64,000 bases of DNA, from the NCBI GenBank assembly GCA_963666895.2, contig CAXXNS010000010.1, positions 248,001 through 312,000 of the forward strand, written 5' to 3'. Every line of letters starts with the position of its first letter. Position 1 is the first letter of the stretch. This DNA comes from G963666895 sp963666895. GTDB taxonomy: Bacteria; Desulfobacterota; Desulfovibrionia; Desulfovibrionales; Desulfovibrionaceae. The translations under genes and the position numbers were made by a program. Under the pieces are notes generated by a model, which was given only the letters and a program-made list of their open reading frames with translations, did no database searches and had not been told where the DNA came from. Below, piece by piece: positions 23,520 to 32,155 of the stretch.

Positions 23520-26189
23520 TTATGCCCTGAGGAGACTGGGCCGAGTTGATCCGGTAAATCCTAACGCTCGGTAGATCGCGTCCATGTCCAGGTGCTCGCG
23601 CACCACGCTGGCCAGGTGGTCCAGGGCGGGCTCCAGGCCGAACACGGTCTGCACCTTGCCCAGGGGCGGCAGCTCCTTGCGCTCGCGCAGCCGGTCCAGG
23701 AACCAGCGCCGGAAGCGGTCGTCGTCGAAAATGCCGTGGATGTACGTGCCCCAGATTCTCCCTTCCGGATCCGCATAGCCCAGGGGGCCGTGCGGCCCGC
23801 GCAGGACCATGACCGCGGACCCGTCCAGGGGGATGGTCCGGCCGTGGTGGATCTCGTAGCCGTGCACCGTGAGCCCGCTGGGCAGGTGCTCGGCCGAGAC
23901 CCGGGTCAGGGTCTTGTCCAGGGCCATGGTGGTGCGCACGGCCAGCAGGCCGAAGCCGTCCACCCGGGCCTGGTCCGACTCCAGGCCGTGCGGGTCGTCG
24001 ATCTGGCGGCCCAGCATCTGGAACCCGCCGCAGATGCCCACCACCGTGCTCTCCCGGGGCAGCCCCCGCAGGGCCGCGGCCATGCCCGCACCCTTGAGCG
24101 CCCGCATGTCCCGCACCGTGGCCTTGGACCCGGGCAGGATCACGCAGTCCGGCTTGCCCAGGTCGAAGGGCGAATCCACCAGCCTGAGCCGCACGTCCGG
24201 CTCCTGGGCCAGGGGGTCCAGGTCGTTGAAGTTGGACACGTGGCCCAGGTCCAGGCAGGCGATGTCCACCACGTCGCTGCGCTCGGGCTCCATGGCCACC
24301 AGGTCGTCCAGGTCGCGGATATATTCCCCGGCCTTGAAGGACACCGAGTCCTCCTCGGGCAGGCCCAGGTGGTGGATGTAGGGCACCACGCCGAGCACGG
24401 GCTTGCCCGTACGGCCGTAGATGGCGGACAGGCCGTCGTCCAGCAGCCGGGGGTCGCCCCGGAAGCGGTTGAGCACGTAGCCCAGCACCCGGTCGCGCTC
24501 GGCCTGCTCCAGCAGCTCCATGGTCCCGGCCAGGGCCGCGAACACGCCGCCCCGGTCGATGTCGCCCACCAGGAGCACCTCGGCGTCCGCATACTCGGCC
24601 ATGGCCATGTTCACGATGTCGTGGTGCTTGAGGTTGATCTCGGCCGGGGAGCCCGCGCCCTCCAGGACCATGACGTCGGCCTCGGCGGACAGCTCGTCGT
24701 AGGCTCGCTGCACGGCCTCGAAGGCCCGGGGCTTGAAGGACACGTACTCGGCCACGTCCATGTTGCCCACGGCCCTGCCCATGACCACCACCTGGGAGCC
24801 GGTGTCGCTGCCGGGCTTCAAGAGCACCGGGTTCATGCGCACGTCCGGGTCCAGGCGGCAGGCCAGGGCCTGGGTGACCTGGGCGCGGCCCATCTCCCCG
24901 CCGTCCCGGGTGACGAACGAGTTGTTGGACATGTTCTGGGCCTTGAACGGCACGGGCTTGAGCCCGTCCTGCAGAAAGATGCGGCAGAGCGCGGCGGCCA
25001 GCACGGACTTGCCCGCGTTGGAGCTGGTGCCCTGGAGCATGATGGCCGGTTTGCGCCGGGGCCTGGCCGGGGTCCTCCTGGCCGTGGGAGCCACGCCGAA
25101 TGCCCGCTCCATGGCCGCGAGCAGCCGGGCGTTCTCCTCGGCCGAGCGCACGGCCACCCGGAAGTAGCGCTCGTCCAGGCCCGTGAAGTTGGCGCAGGAG
25201 CGGATGGCGATGCGCTCGCCCAGGAGCCTCTCGACCAACGGTTCGGCCGAGCCGCCGAGGCGTTCGATGCGGCAGAGCAGGAAGTTGGCCTCCGAGGGAA
25301 AGACCTTGAGCCCGGGCAAAAAGCCCAGTCCCACGGCCAGTTCCTCGCGCAGCCGCCGCACCTCGGACCGGGTCCGGGCCGCATAGGGAAGGTCGCGCAA
25401 ACAGCGCTCGCCCACCCGCTGGGCCACACCGTTGACGCTCCAGGCGGGCAGCCCCTTGCCCACGCGCATGATCTGCTCCTGGGCCGCGAACAACAGGCCC
25501 AGCCGCAGCCCGGGCACGGACCAGAACTTGGTCATGGACAGGACCACGAACACATTGTCCGGCCGATTGCGCACGAACCGCTCCAGCCCAGGCGCGAAGT
25601 CCGCGAAGGACTCGTCGATCACGAACCGGCAGTCCGGCCGGGACAGGGCCAGATCAGACACCTCTGACACCGGAATCCCGACACCTGTCGGATTGTTCGG
25701 ATGGCCCAGGAACACGACTGCCGGGCGGTCCAGGGCCTGGAAAAGCTGACGGGTGTCAAGACGGAATCCGTTGGCCTCGTCCAAAGGCACCCGGGCCACT
25801 TCCAGCCCGGCCAAGGAAGCCACGCGCTCGTAGTCCACGTAGGCCGGGACCGGGATCACGGCCCGCTCCACCCCGGGCAGCCGGGCCACCTCCAGGAGCA
25901 GCTCGCTGGCCCCGTTGCCCGCCAGTACCTGGCCGGGCCAGACCTTGTAGTGCTCGCACGCCGCCAAAACCAGATTCTGATTCGACGGGTCCGGGTAGGA
26001 CGCCACCTCGGGCACGGACCGGCCCATTTCCGCGCCCAGCCAGGAAGGCGGACCCAGGGGGTTCAAATTGACGGAAAAGTCCAGGATGTCTTCGGGAGCG
26101 CAACCGGCCCGCTCGGCCAGACGGCGCAGGTCACCGCCGTGGCGGTACCGCCCCTCGCCGGGCACGTCGGGCAGATTGTGCTGCGTCAT
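23520..26189 (-). CDS. CobD-CobQ fusion: threonine-phosphate decarboxylase and cobyric acid synthase
   Basis: 889 residues joining two cobalamin enzymes. Residues 1-370 are a fold-type I PLP enzyme like CobD (L-threonine-O-3-phosphate decarboxylase, source of the aminopropanol arm): Asp-Phe-Ser-Val-Asn-Leu-Asn-Pro-Leu-Gly, His-Pro-Asn-Asn-Pro-Thr-Gly, Asp192-Glu-Ser-Phe and Ser-Met-Thr-Lys221 as the PLP lysine. An Arg/Pro linker (about 371-381) leads to cobyric acid synthase (CobQ/CbiP, amidation of four side chains): P-loop Gly-Thr-Ser-Ser-Asn-Ala-Gly-Lys (387-394) and glutaminase nucleophile Cys720 in Gly-Ile-Cys-Gly-Gly-Phe-Gln. There is no stop or frameshift between halves. Start at 26189 overlaps the kinase stop by ATGA; a Met at 26201 lacks a ribosome site. 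Confidence 0.92.
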   Translation of the reverse strand: MTQHNLPDVPGEGRYRHGGDLRRLAERAGCAPEDILDFSVNLNPLGPPSWLGAEMGRSVPEVASYPDPSNQNLVLAACEHYKVWPGQVLAGNGASELLLEVARLPGVERAVIPVPAYVDYERVASLAGLEVARVPLDEANGFRLDTRQLFQALDRPAVVFLGHPNNPTGVGIPVSEVSDLALSRPDCRFVIDESFADFAPGLERFVRNRPDNVFVVLSMTKFWSVPGLRLGLLFAAQEQIMRVGKGLPAWSVNGVAQRVGERCLRDLPYAARTRSEVRRLREELAVGLGFLPGLKVFPSEANFLLCRIERLGGSAEPLVERLLGERIAIRSCANFTGLDERYFRVAVRSAEENARLLAAMERAFGVAPTARRTPARPRRKPAIMLQGTSSNAGKSVLAAALCRIFLQDGLKPVPFKAQNMSNNSFVTRDGGEMGRAQVTQALACRLDPDVRMNPVLLKPGSDTGSQVVVMGRAVGNMDVAEYVSFKPRAFEAVQRAYDELSAEADVMVLEGAGSPAEINLKHHDIVNMAMAEYADAEVLLVGDIDRGGVFAALAGTMELLEQAERDRVLGYVLNRFRGDPRLLDDGLSAIYGRTGKPVLGVVPYIHHLGLPEEDSVSFKAGEYIRDLDDLVAMEPERSDVVDIACLDLGHVSNFNDLDPLAQEPDVRLRLVDSPFDLGKPDCVILPGSKATVRDMRALKGAGMAAALRGLPRESTVVGICGGFQMLGRQIDDPHGLESDQARVDGFGLLAVRTTMALDKTLTRVSAEHLPSGLTVHGYEIHHGRTIPLDGSAVMVLRGPHGPLGYADPEGRIWGTYIHGIFDDDRFRRWFLDRLRERKELPPLGKVQTVFGLEPALDHLASVVREHLDMDAIYRALGFTGSTRPSLLRA

Positions 26190-27580
26190 GAATTCTCGCA
26201 TACCGCGCGGACCCAGTTGGCGCAGGTCCGGTCCTGCCACCACACGAATCCCAGGTCCGCGTCCACGTACCAGGCCGCGGTAAAGGCCTTGGCGTCCGCG
26301 CTCCAGAGCCGGGCCCGGTCCCGGGCCAGGAGCGGCTCCAAACAGAAGTCCCCGGGCGCGCGCGGCCCGCTGAGCAGGGTGCCCAGTTCGTCCACCGTGG
26401 GCAGACGCCAGCCCGTGCGGCCACCAAACCGGTCCCCGTTGAGCCGTTCCAGGTAGCCGTCGGCCTCGTCCCGGGTCAGAGGGTACTCGGACCCGGTCCG
26501 CTGCCAGGCCAAGCTCCGGCCGCGATCCAGAACGATTTCGCCGGATTCCGCGGCCAGGTCCGCGCCAGCATACACGCGGGGCCGCCACAAGTCATCCAGG
26601 CCGAACCGCTCCCGGGCCTGCCGGAGGCCCACCCGCTCGGGCGCGGAACGCACGGGTTTTGAACTTTTCCCGCCGGCGGCCTGTTCCGGTTGCAAAGCGC
26701 AGACCGCCTCCTTGTGCGCGTCCCAGTGCGCGCGCACCTCGTCCAGCCCGGCCAGCATGTCCCGGGCGGTCTGGAACCGCTTGTCCGGGTCCGGGGCCAA
26801 GGCGCGGTCCAGAAAGGCGTCGAAGTAGGCGTCCAGTTCCAGATTCAGGCCCGAGGCCCAGCGTTGCTGGCCCGCGCCGGTCACGGGCAGCCAGCCGGTG
26901 AGCATGCGGAACAGGGTCACGCCCGCGGCGTAGAGGTCGCTGCGCGCGTCTCCGCCCTCCGGGTCGGCCTCCTGTTCCGGGGCCGAGTAATAGGGCGAGC
27001 CCAGCACCAGCCCCTTGGGCCGCTGCTTGATCTCCCCGGGTTGGGCGGCGGGCTCGTCCCCGCGCAGCCGGGACAGGCCGAAGTCGATGAGCCGCAGCTG
27101 GTGCTGGTCCGTGAGCATGAGGTTGAAGGGCTTGACGTCCCGGTGGGACAGGCCGTCATAGTGCAGCCGGGCCAGGGCCGAGAGCAGCTGGCCGCACAGG
27201 TCCAGGGCCTGGTCCGTGGACAACCGGCGGCACTGGCGGTCCGCGTCAAAGTCCTCGCCCAGGAGCACGCCCAGATTGTTGCAAAAATACTCCATGACGA
27301 AGAATGGCGAGCCCTCGGCACAGCAGTCCCCGGGACCGGCCTCACCCACGTCCAGGACCTGGGCCACCAGGGGGTGGCGAACGCGGGCCATGGCCCGGGT
27401 TTCGTCCTGGAACGCGGCCCGCAGGGCGTCCAGGCCCATGAGCTCGGCCACCATGTCCCCGGGCTGCATGGCCTTGAGCGCCACCACCCGGCCGGTCACG
27501 GGCTGCACGGCCTTGTAGACCACGGCCATCCCGCCCCGGCCCAACCGCCCGCGTATTTCATATTTGCCGATGGTTCGCAT
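26186..27580 (-). CDS. Ser/Thr protein kinase with C-terminal DUF1566 (Lcl) domain
   Basis: 464 residues. The kinase domain (about 7-280) has the glycine loop Gly-Arg-Gly-Gly-Met-Ala, Lys36, Glu60, His-Arg-Asp148-Val-Lys-Pro-Phe-Asn, Asp166-Phe-Gly and Ser-Ala-Pro-Glu, so it should be active. A linker leads to a C-terminal domain (about 355-464) with Arg-Thr-Gly-Trp-Arg-Leu-Pro-Thr-Val-Asp-Glu-Leu and Trp-Tyr-Val-Asp, the DUF1566/Lcl pattern, found in envelope and formylglycine-enzyme-like proteins. No membrane helix is seen, so the tail would be cytoplasmic. Unusually, it overlaps the cobD-cobQ gene by 4 nt; whether the link is functional is unknown. Confidence 0.9.
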   Translation of the reverse strand: MRTIGKYEIRGRLGRGGMAVVYKAVQPVTGRVVALKAMQPGDMVAELMGLDALRAAFQDETRAMARVRHPLVAQVLDVGEAGPGDCCAEGSPFFVMEYFCNNLGVLLGEDFDADRQCRRLSTDQALDLCGQLLSALARLHYDGLSHRDVKPFNLMLTDQHQLRLIDFGLSRLRGDEPAAQPGEIKQRPKGLVLGSPYYSAPEQEADPEGGDARSDLYAAGVTLFRMLTGWLPVTGAGQQRWASGLNLELDAYFDAFLDRALAPDPDKRFQTARDMLAGLDEVRAHWDAHKEAVCALQPEQAAGGKSSKPVRSAPERVGLRQARERFGLDDLWRPRVYAGADLAAESGEIVLDRGRSLAWQRTGSEYPLTRDEADGYLERLNGDRFGGRTGWRLPTVDELGTLLSGPRAPGDFCLEPLLARDRARLWSADAKAFTAAWYVDADLGFVWWQDRTCANWVRAVCENS

Positions 27581-27684
27581 GTGTATGAATCTTTACACGA
27601 TGCGAAAAAAAATCAAACCTGTTCCCGGCCCGGCGGGCAGACAGAAAACGTACATACAATTTTATATTGACAAAGGACCGGCCA

Positions 27685-27966
27685 ATGCGCATAGAATGGG
27701 ACGAAGCCAAGAACCAGGCCAACCAGCGCAAGCATGACGGCATCGACTTCGCCTTGGCGACCGAGGTATTCGACGATCCGCTGCACAGAAGCATCCAGGA
27801 TCGGGTGACGGGCGGAGAGGAGCGCTGGCAGACCGTGGGCATGGTTCGCGGCCTGCTGTTGCTGCTGGTGGCCCATACCTACCGCGACGAGGGCGGCGAC
27901 GAGGTGATCCGCATCGTCTCGGCCCGGCGGGCCACCAAGCGAGAACGCCAAGCCTACGAGAAATGA
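27685..27966 (+). CDS. brnT: BrnT-family ribonuclease toxin
   Basis: 93-residue RelE-fold toxin. Starts Met-Arg-Ile-Glu-Trp-Asp-Glu-Ala-Lys-Asn and continues Asn-Gln-Arg-Lys-His-Asp-Gly-Ile-Asp-Phe, the BrnT hallmark, with the C-terminal Arg-Ile-Val-Ser-Ala-Arg-Arg-Ala-Thr-Lys-Arg-Glu-Arg segment holding catalytic Arg residues. It would cleave RNA when free. The ATG has AAGGA 8 nt upstream and is preferred to a TTG 18 nt earlier. Overlaps the antitoxin by ATGA, with toxin first as in other brnTA operons. Confidence 0.9.
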   Translation: MRIEWDEAKNQANQRKHDGIDFALATEVFDDPLHRSIQDRVTGGEERWQTVGMVRGLLLLLVAHTYRDEGGDEVIRIVSARRATKRERQAYEK

Positions 27967-28247
27967 GCATGGACGAAAACAAGCTTCGCGAATTGGCAAC
28001 CAAGGGTGACGAGGGGATCGACACCTCGGACGCGCCCGAACTGGACGGTTGGGACGCGGCCGAGACCGGACGGTTCTACCGGCCCGTGAAAAAGCCGGTC
28101 ACCATCCGTTTGGACGCGGACGTGGTGGAGTGCTTTAAGCAAAAGTACCCCAAGTACCAACCGGCCATGAACAAGGTCCTGCGCGACTTCTGCCGCTCCC
28201 AGGGAATGCTGCCGCGCGGTCCGGGCAAAAACGCCTCGACTCCTTAG
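27963..28247 (+). CDS. brnA: BrnA-family antitoxin
   Basis: 94-residue antitoxin. The acidic N-terminal half wraps the toxin; the C-terminal half (Val-Thr-Ile-Arg-Leu-Asp-Ala-Asp-Val-Val, then Tyr-Gln-Pro-Ala-Met-Asn-Lys-Val-Leu-Arg) is a ribbon-helix-helix DNA-binding fold. The protein should repress the brnTA promoter with bound toxin. Translation is coupled to brnT by overlap. A second in-frame ATG lies two codons in. Upstream of brnT the sequence 27645-27670 is AT-rich and symmetric, a likely operator. Confidence 0.87.
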   Translation: MSMDENKLRELATKGDEGIDTSDAPELDGWDAAETGRFYRPVKKPVTIRLDADVVECFKQKYPKYQPAMNKVLRDFCRSQGMLPRGPGKNASTP

Positions 28248-28251
28248 CCCC

Positions 28252-28992
28252 TCACCATAACCTGTCCGCATACGCCCTGGGCATGCCCAGCTCGATGATG
28301 CGGTCGGCGGTCTTCTTGATGTCGTAGGGCACGTACCTGACCTCGATGCTGTCCTTGTCCCGGTCGTAGACCACGTACTTGGCGTTGTTGTTGCCGTCCC
28401 GGGGCTGGCCCACGCTGCCCGCGTTGATGATGTGCCGGGCCTCGGGGTCCAGGCCGACCACGCCCCTGGCCAGGGGCATGCGCTCCAGGCTCCCGTCCGG
28501 GCACAGGGTGTAGCGCATGAGCTCGTGGGTGTGCCCGGCAAAGCAGAGCCGCTCCGGGTACGAGGCAAAGCAGTCCCGCAACTGGTCGTCGTCCAGCTCG
28601 AACAGGTAGCGGGTCACGCTGTCCGGCGGGGTTCCGTGCACGAAACGCATGTCGTCCAGCACCAGGCTGGCGGGCAGCGCGGCCAGCCGGGCCTCGGTAT
28701 CCGAAGTGAGCAGGGACCTGGTCTTTTCCAGGGACTTGTACGCCTGGGGATTGAACCACATCCGGGAATGCTTGTCGGCCACGCCCTTTTCGTGGTTGCC
28801 CAGGACCATGGGGATGTCCCGGTCCAGCAGGGCCCGGGCCGAGGCCTCGGGCTCGGGGCCGTAGCCGATGGCGTCGCCCAGGAAGACCGCCCGGAACAGG
28901 CCCAGGCCGTCCATGTCCTCGAGCACCCGGTTCAGGGCCTCGATGTTGCCGTGGGCGTCGGACAAGACCGCCAGCCGTGGATCGCGGGTCAT
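28252..28992 (-). CDS. Calcineurin-like metallophosphoesterase (YfcE-type)
   Basis: 246-residue metallophosphoesterase. All metal-binding blocks are present: Ser-Asp-Ala-His-Gly-Asn, Gly-Asp-Ala-Ile-Gly-Tyr, Gly-Asn-His-Glu, a later His in Val-His-Gly-Thr-Pro, and Gly-His-Thr-His. Substrate unknown; relatives hydrolyse cyclic or simple phosphodiesters. It resembles the enzyme at 53068 in the glycan operon. Convergent with brnA and divergent from the LytTR gene. Confidence 0.88.
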   Translation of the reverse strand: MTRDPRLAVLSDAHGNIEALNRVLEDMDGLGLFRAVFLGDAIGYGPEPEASARALLDRDIPMVLGNHEKGVADKHSRMWFNPQAYKSLEKTRSLLTSDTEARLAALPASLVLDDMRFVHGTPPDSVTRYLFELDDDQLRDCFASYPERLCFAGHTHELMRYTLCPDGSLERMPLARGVVGLDPEARHIINAGSVGQPRDGNNNAKYVVYDRDKDSIEVRYVPYDIKKTADRIIELGMPRAYADRLW

Positions 28993-29051
28993 GCGCCCAA
29001 GCTACACCAAAGCCGGGTACGCGGCAACGAACCCGCCCCTTCGTCTGTTTC

Positions 29052-29080
29052 TTGCCTACCGGGCCGTATCACGCTACAAA
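29052..29080 (+). promoter_or_regulatory. Candidate sigma70 promoter for the LytTR gene
   Basis: TTGCCT (29052-29057), 17-nt spacer, TACAAA (29075-29080); the predicted start is about 30 nt before the ATG at 29118. Confidence 0.45.
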
Positions 29081-29117
29081 CCGGCAAGTTAGTGACCTTT
29101 TCCCCGGATAAAAAAGC

Positions 29118-29984
29118 ATGGCCAAGCTCAAGACCCTCCTGGTACACCCCGACCCCCAGCTGCGGGCCGACCTGCGCAAGCGGCTGGCCAAGTCGGGCAC
29201 GGTCCAGGTTTTGGGCGAGGCGGTCAGCGCGTTCGAGGCCCTGGAGCTGCTGGAGGCCGTACGCTACGGGGTCTTCTTCCTGGGCCTGGACCTGAGCGGG
29301 GAGATGAGCGGGCTGGAGCTGGCCGGGGCCCTGGCCGGGCGCAAGGACAAGCCCGGCCTGGTCTTCCTGGCCCAGGACGAACAGCACGCCTACCAGGCCT
29401 TTGAGCTGGGCGCGGTGGACTACATCATCTGGCCGCCCGCGGACGAGCGCTTTGCCAAGACCCTGGACAAGCTGGCCGAGTTCAAGGCCCGCTTCCGCCT
29501 GGCCCCGGAGCCCGAGGACTGGACCCACACGACCATGGGCGAGGAGACGGACGAGCGCACCGTGAGCCTGGACCTGGACGAGGACGAGCAGGAAGACTTC
29601 CTGTCCGCGCTCAAGCAGGCCTGGGACGGCACGGCCTCGCGTCCGGCCGAGATCGAGAAGCTGGCCGTGGCCCAGGACGGCAAGACCATCTTCATCCCGT
29701 TCGAGCAGATCATCTTCATCGAGGCGTTCGAGGACTACTCCTACGTGCACACGGCCCAGCAGAAGTTCCTGACCTCGCACCGGCTCAAGAACCTGGAGGA
29801 CCGGCTGGCCCCGCACCGCTTCTTCCGGGTGCACCGCAAATATCTGGTCAACCTGGACATGGTCACGGAGATCGCCTCCCTGCCCGGATCCAACTTCATG
29901 CTCCGCACGGCCGGGCGCACGCGCATCGAGCTGCCCATTTCCAGGCGCCGCATGGCCAAGCTCAAGCAGTTGCTGGGGTTCTGA
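29118..29984 (+). CDS. LytTR DNA-binding regulator with degenerate receiver domain
   Basis: 288 residues. The N-terminal 115 residues follow a CheY-like receiver in length and hydrophobic pattern, but the key sites differ: the first-strand acid pair is replaced (Leu-Val-His-Pro-Asp-Pro), the phosphoacceptor position reads Phe-Leu-Gly-Leu-Asp-Leu, the Thr/Ser position is Ala (Phe-Leu-Ala-Gln), and the conserved Lys is Trp (Asp-Tyr-Ile-Ile-Trp-Pro-Pro). An acidic linker (about 135-180) leads to a complete LytTR domain with Phe-Ile-Glu-Ala, Leu-Lys-Asn-Leu-Glu and Phe-Phe-Arg-Val-His-Arg-Lys-Tyr-Leu-Val-Asn. It is 98 nt upstream of acs and may control it without phosphorylation. Confidence 0.9.
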   Translation: MAKLKTLLVHPDPQLRADLRKRLAKSGTVQVLGEAVSAFEALELLEAVRYGVFFLGLDLSGEMSGLELAGALAGRKDKPGLVFLAQDEQHAYQAFELGAVDYIIWPPADERFAKTLDKLAEFKARFRLAPEPEDWTHTTMGEETDERTVSLDLDEDEQEDFLSALKQAWDGTASRPAEIEKLAVAQDGKTIFIPFEQIIFIEAFEDYSYVHTAQQKFLTSHRLKNLEDRLAPHRFFRVHRKYLVNLDMVTEIASLPGSNFMLRTAGRTRIELPISRRRMAKLKQLLGF

Positions 29985-30082
29985 TGCGGCAAACAAGACC
30001 ACTTACCGGCGGGCCGGGGCCGCTCGTCGAAGAATGCGCGCCAGGGCGCGAGAAACAGGCATAGGTAAGGGACAGGCATAGG

Positions 30083-32080
30083 ATGGCCAATCCAGACCGG
30101 GAAGATTCCGGAGCCCAGATGGACCACAAGAGCGACGAACTGAACGGCGCGGTGGAGAACCTGCTCATCGAGGAGCGGGTGTTCCGCCCCATGCCCCAGA
30201 TGGCCGCGCGGGCCAATTACCGCCCCGCGGACGTGGAGGCGTTGCGCCGGTTGGCCGCCCGCGACCCCCTGGCCTACTGGGAGGAGGCCGCCGAGGAGCT
30301 GGAGTGGTTCGCCAAGTGGGACCGGGTCCTGGACGACGACGAGCCCCCCTTCTTCCGCTGGTTCCCGGGCGCGCGCTGCAACATCGTACACAACGCCCTG
30401 GACCGGCACATCGACACCGCCAACAAGAACAAGCTGGCCCTGATCTGGGAGGGCGAGCCCGGGGACGTCCGCAAGTTCACCTATTTCGAGCTCTACCGCG
30501 AGGTCAACCGGCTGGCCGGGGCGCTGAGGTCCCTGGGCGTGGGCAAGGGGGACCGGGTGGTCATCTACATGCCGCCCCTGCCCGAGACCGTGTTCGCCAT
30601 GCTGGCCACGGCCAAGATCGGGGCCGTGCACACCCTGGTCTTCGCCGGGTTCTCGGCCAAGGCGCTCCGGCAGCGCATCCGCGACGCCCGGGCCAAGGTG
30701 CTGTTCACGGCCGACGGCTACTACCGCAACGGCCGGGTCCTGCGCATCAAGGACGACGTGGACCAGGCCCTGTTCTCGGACTGCGCCGACTGCGTGGAGT
30801 CGGTCATCGTGGCCCGCCGCACCGGCGGAGACGTGGACATGCTGGACGGCCGCGACTTCTGGTACGGCGACCTGGTGCGCGGGGAGAAGATGACGGCCCG
30901 CACCGAGGTCATGGAGGCGGACGACCCCCTGTTCATCCTCTACACCTCGGGCACCTCGGGCAAGCCCAAGGGCATCGTCCACTCCCACGGCGGCTACATG
31001 GTGGGCGTGAACCGCACCCACCGGCTGGTGTTCGACTCCAAGCCCACGGACATTTTCTGGTGCACGGCCGACCCGGGCTGGGTCACCGGGCACAGCTCCC
31101 TGGTCTACGGCCCGCTCATCACCGGCACCACCTCTGTGCTCTACGAGGGCCATCCCAACTACCCCCAGGCGGACCGCATGTGGTCCATCATCGACCGCTA
31201 CGGGGTCAACGTGCTCTACACCGCGCCGACCACGGTGCGCATGCTCATGCGCTTCGGCGCCCAGTATCCCATGGCCCACGACCTGAGCTCGCTCAGGCTG
31301 CTGGGTACGGTGGGCGAGCCCATCAGCCCCGAGGCCTGGATGTGGCTGCACAAGAACGTGGGCCGCGGCCAGTGCCCGGTGCTGGACACCTGGTGGCAGA
31401 CCGAGACCGGCATGTTCATGATCGCGCCCCTGCCCGTGAGCGTCTTGAAGCCCGGGTCCGTGGCCAAGCCCCTGCCCGGGGTGGTGGCCGACGTGGTGGA
31501 CCGGGAGGGCGAGTCCCTGGAGCCGGACAAGGGCGGCTTCCTGGTCATCCGCAAGCCCTGGCCGTCCATGATGCTCGGGGTGTGGAACGACCCGGAGGAA
31601 TACCGCCGGGCCTGGAAGCCCTTCCCCGGGGCCAAGGACGGCGACCGTAGCGGGCCCCTGGCCTACGTGGCCGGGGACGTGGCCCGCCGCGACGAGGACG
31701 GCTACTTCTGGATCAAGGGCCGGGCCGACGACGTGCTCATCATCGCCGGGCACCGCATCGGCACGGCCGACTTCGAGGGCGCCCTGGGCTCGCACCCGGC
31801 CGTGGCCGAGGCCGCGGTCATCGGCCTGCCGGACCGCATCCGGGGCGAGATCGCCAAGGCGTACGTGGTGCTCAAGGAAGGGGTGGCCGAGACCGACGAC
31901 CTGGCCCAGGACCTGAAGAAGCATCTGGCCGCGGAGCTGGGGCCGGTGGCCGTGCTCGGGGCCATCGAGGTGCGGGCCAAGCTGCCGCGCACCCGCTCGG
32001 GCAAGATCCTCCGCCGCGTGCTCAAGGCCGAGGAATTGGGCGAGGAGCCCGAGGATTTGTCAGTCATGGAGCAGGATTAG
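30083..32080 (+). CDS. acs: Acetyl-CoA synthetase (AMP-forming)
   Basis: 665-residue ligase making acetyl-CoA from acetate, CoA and ATP. The adenylate motif Tyr-Thr-Ser-Gly-Thr-Ser-Gly-Lys-Pro-Lys-Gly, Trp-Trp-Gln-Thr-Glu-Thr-Gly, the hinge Gly-Arg-Ala-Asp-Asp-Val and the C-terminal Arg-Thr-Arg-Ser-Gly-Lys-Ile-Leu-Arg-Arg with the acetylatable Lys are all present. Length fits the family. Two starts are possible: ATG at 30083, or ATG at 30119, which has GGAG 5 nt upstream and a better ribosome site; 30083 is given as the outer limit. Follows the LytTR regulator. Confidence 0.94.
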   Translation: MANPDREDSGAQMDHKSDELNGAVENLLIEERVFRPMPQMAARANYRPADVEALRRLAARDPLAYWEEAAEELEWFAKWDRVLDDDEPPFFRWFPGARCNIVHNALDRHIDTANKNKLALIWEGEPGDVRKFTYFELYREVNRLAGALRSLGVGKGDRVVIYMPPLPETVFAMLATAKIGAVHTLVFAGFSAKALRQRIRDARAKVLFTADGYYRNGRVLRIKDDVDQALFSDCADCVESVIVARRTGGDVDMLDGRDFWYGDLVRGEKMTARTEVMEADDPLFILYTSGTSGKPKGIVHSHGGYMVGVNRTHRLVFDSKPTDIFWCTADPGWVTGHSSLVYGPLITGTTSVLYEGHPNYPQADRMWSIIDRYGVNVLYTAPTTVRMLMRFGAQYPMAHDLSSLRLLGTVGEPISPEAWMWLHKNVGRGQCPVLDTWWQTETGMFMIAPLPVSVLKPGSVAKPLPGVVADVVDREGESLEPDKGGFLVIRKPWPSMMLGVWNDPEEYRRAWKPFPGAKDGDRSGPLAYVAGDVARRDEDGYFWIKGRADDVLIIAGHRIGTADFEGALGSHPAVAEAAVIGLPDRIRGEIAKAYVVLKEGVAETDDLAQDLKKHLAAELGPVAVLGAIEVRAKLPRTRSGKILRRVLKAEELGEEPEDLSVMEQD

Positions 32081-32155
32081 GCTTCCCAGCTCGGCTTAAA
32101 CTCTGGCTTGTGCAGGGGCTTCCCCTCCTCCCGGCTTTCAGGTAAGCAACCGCTC

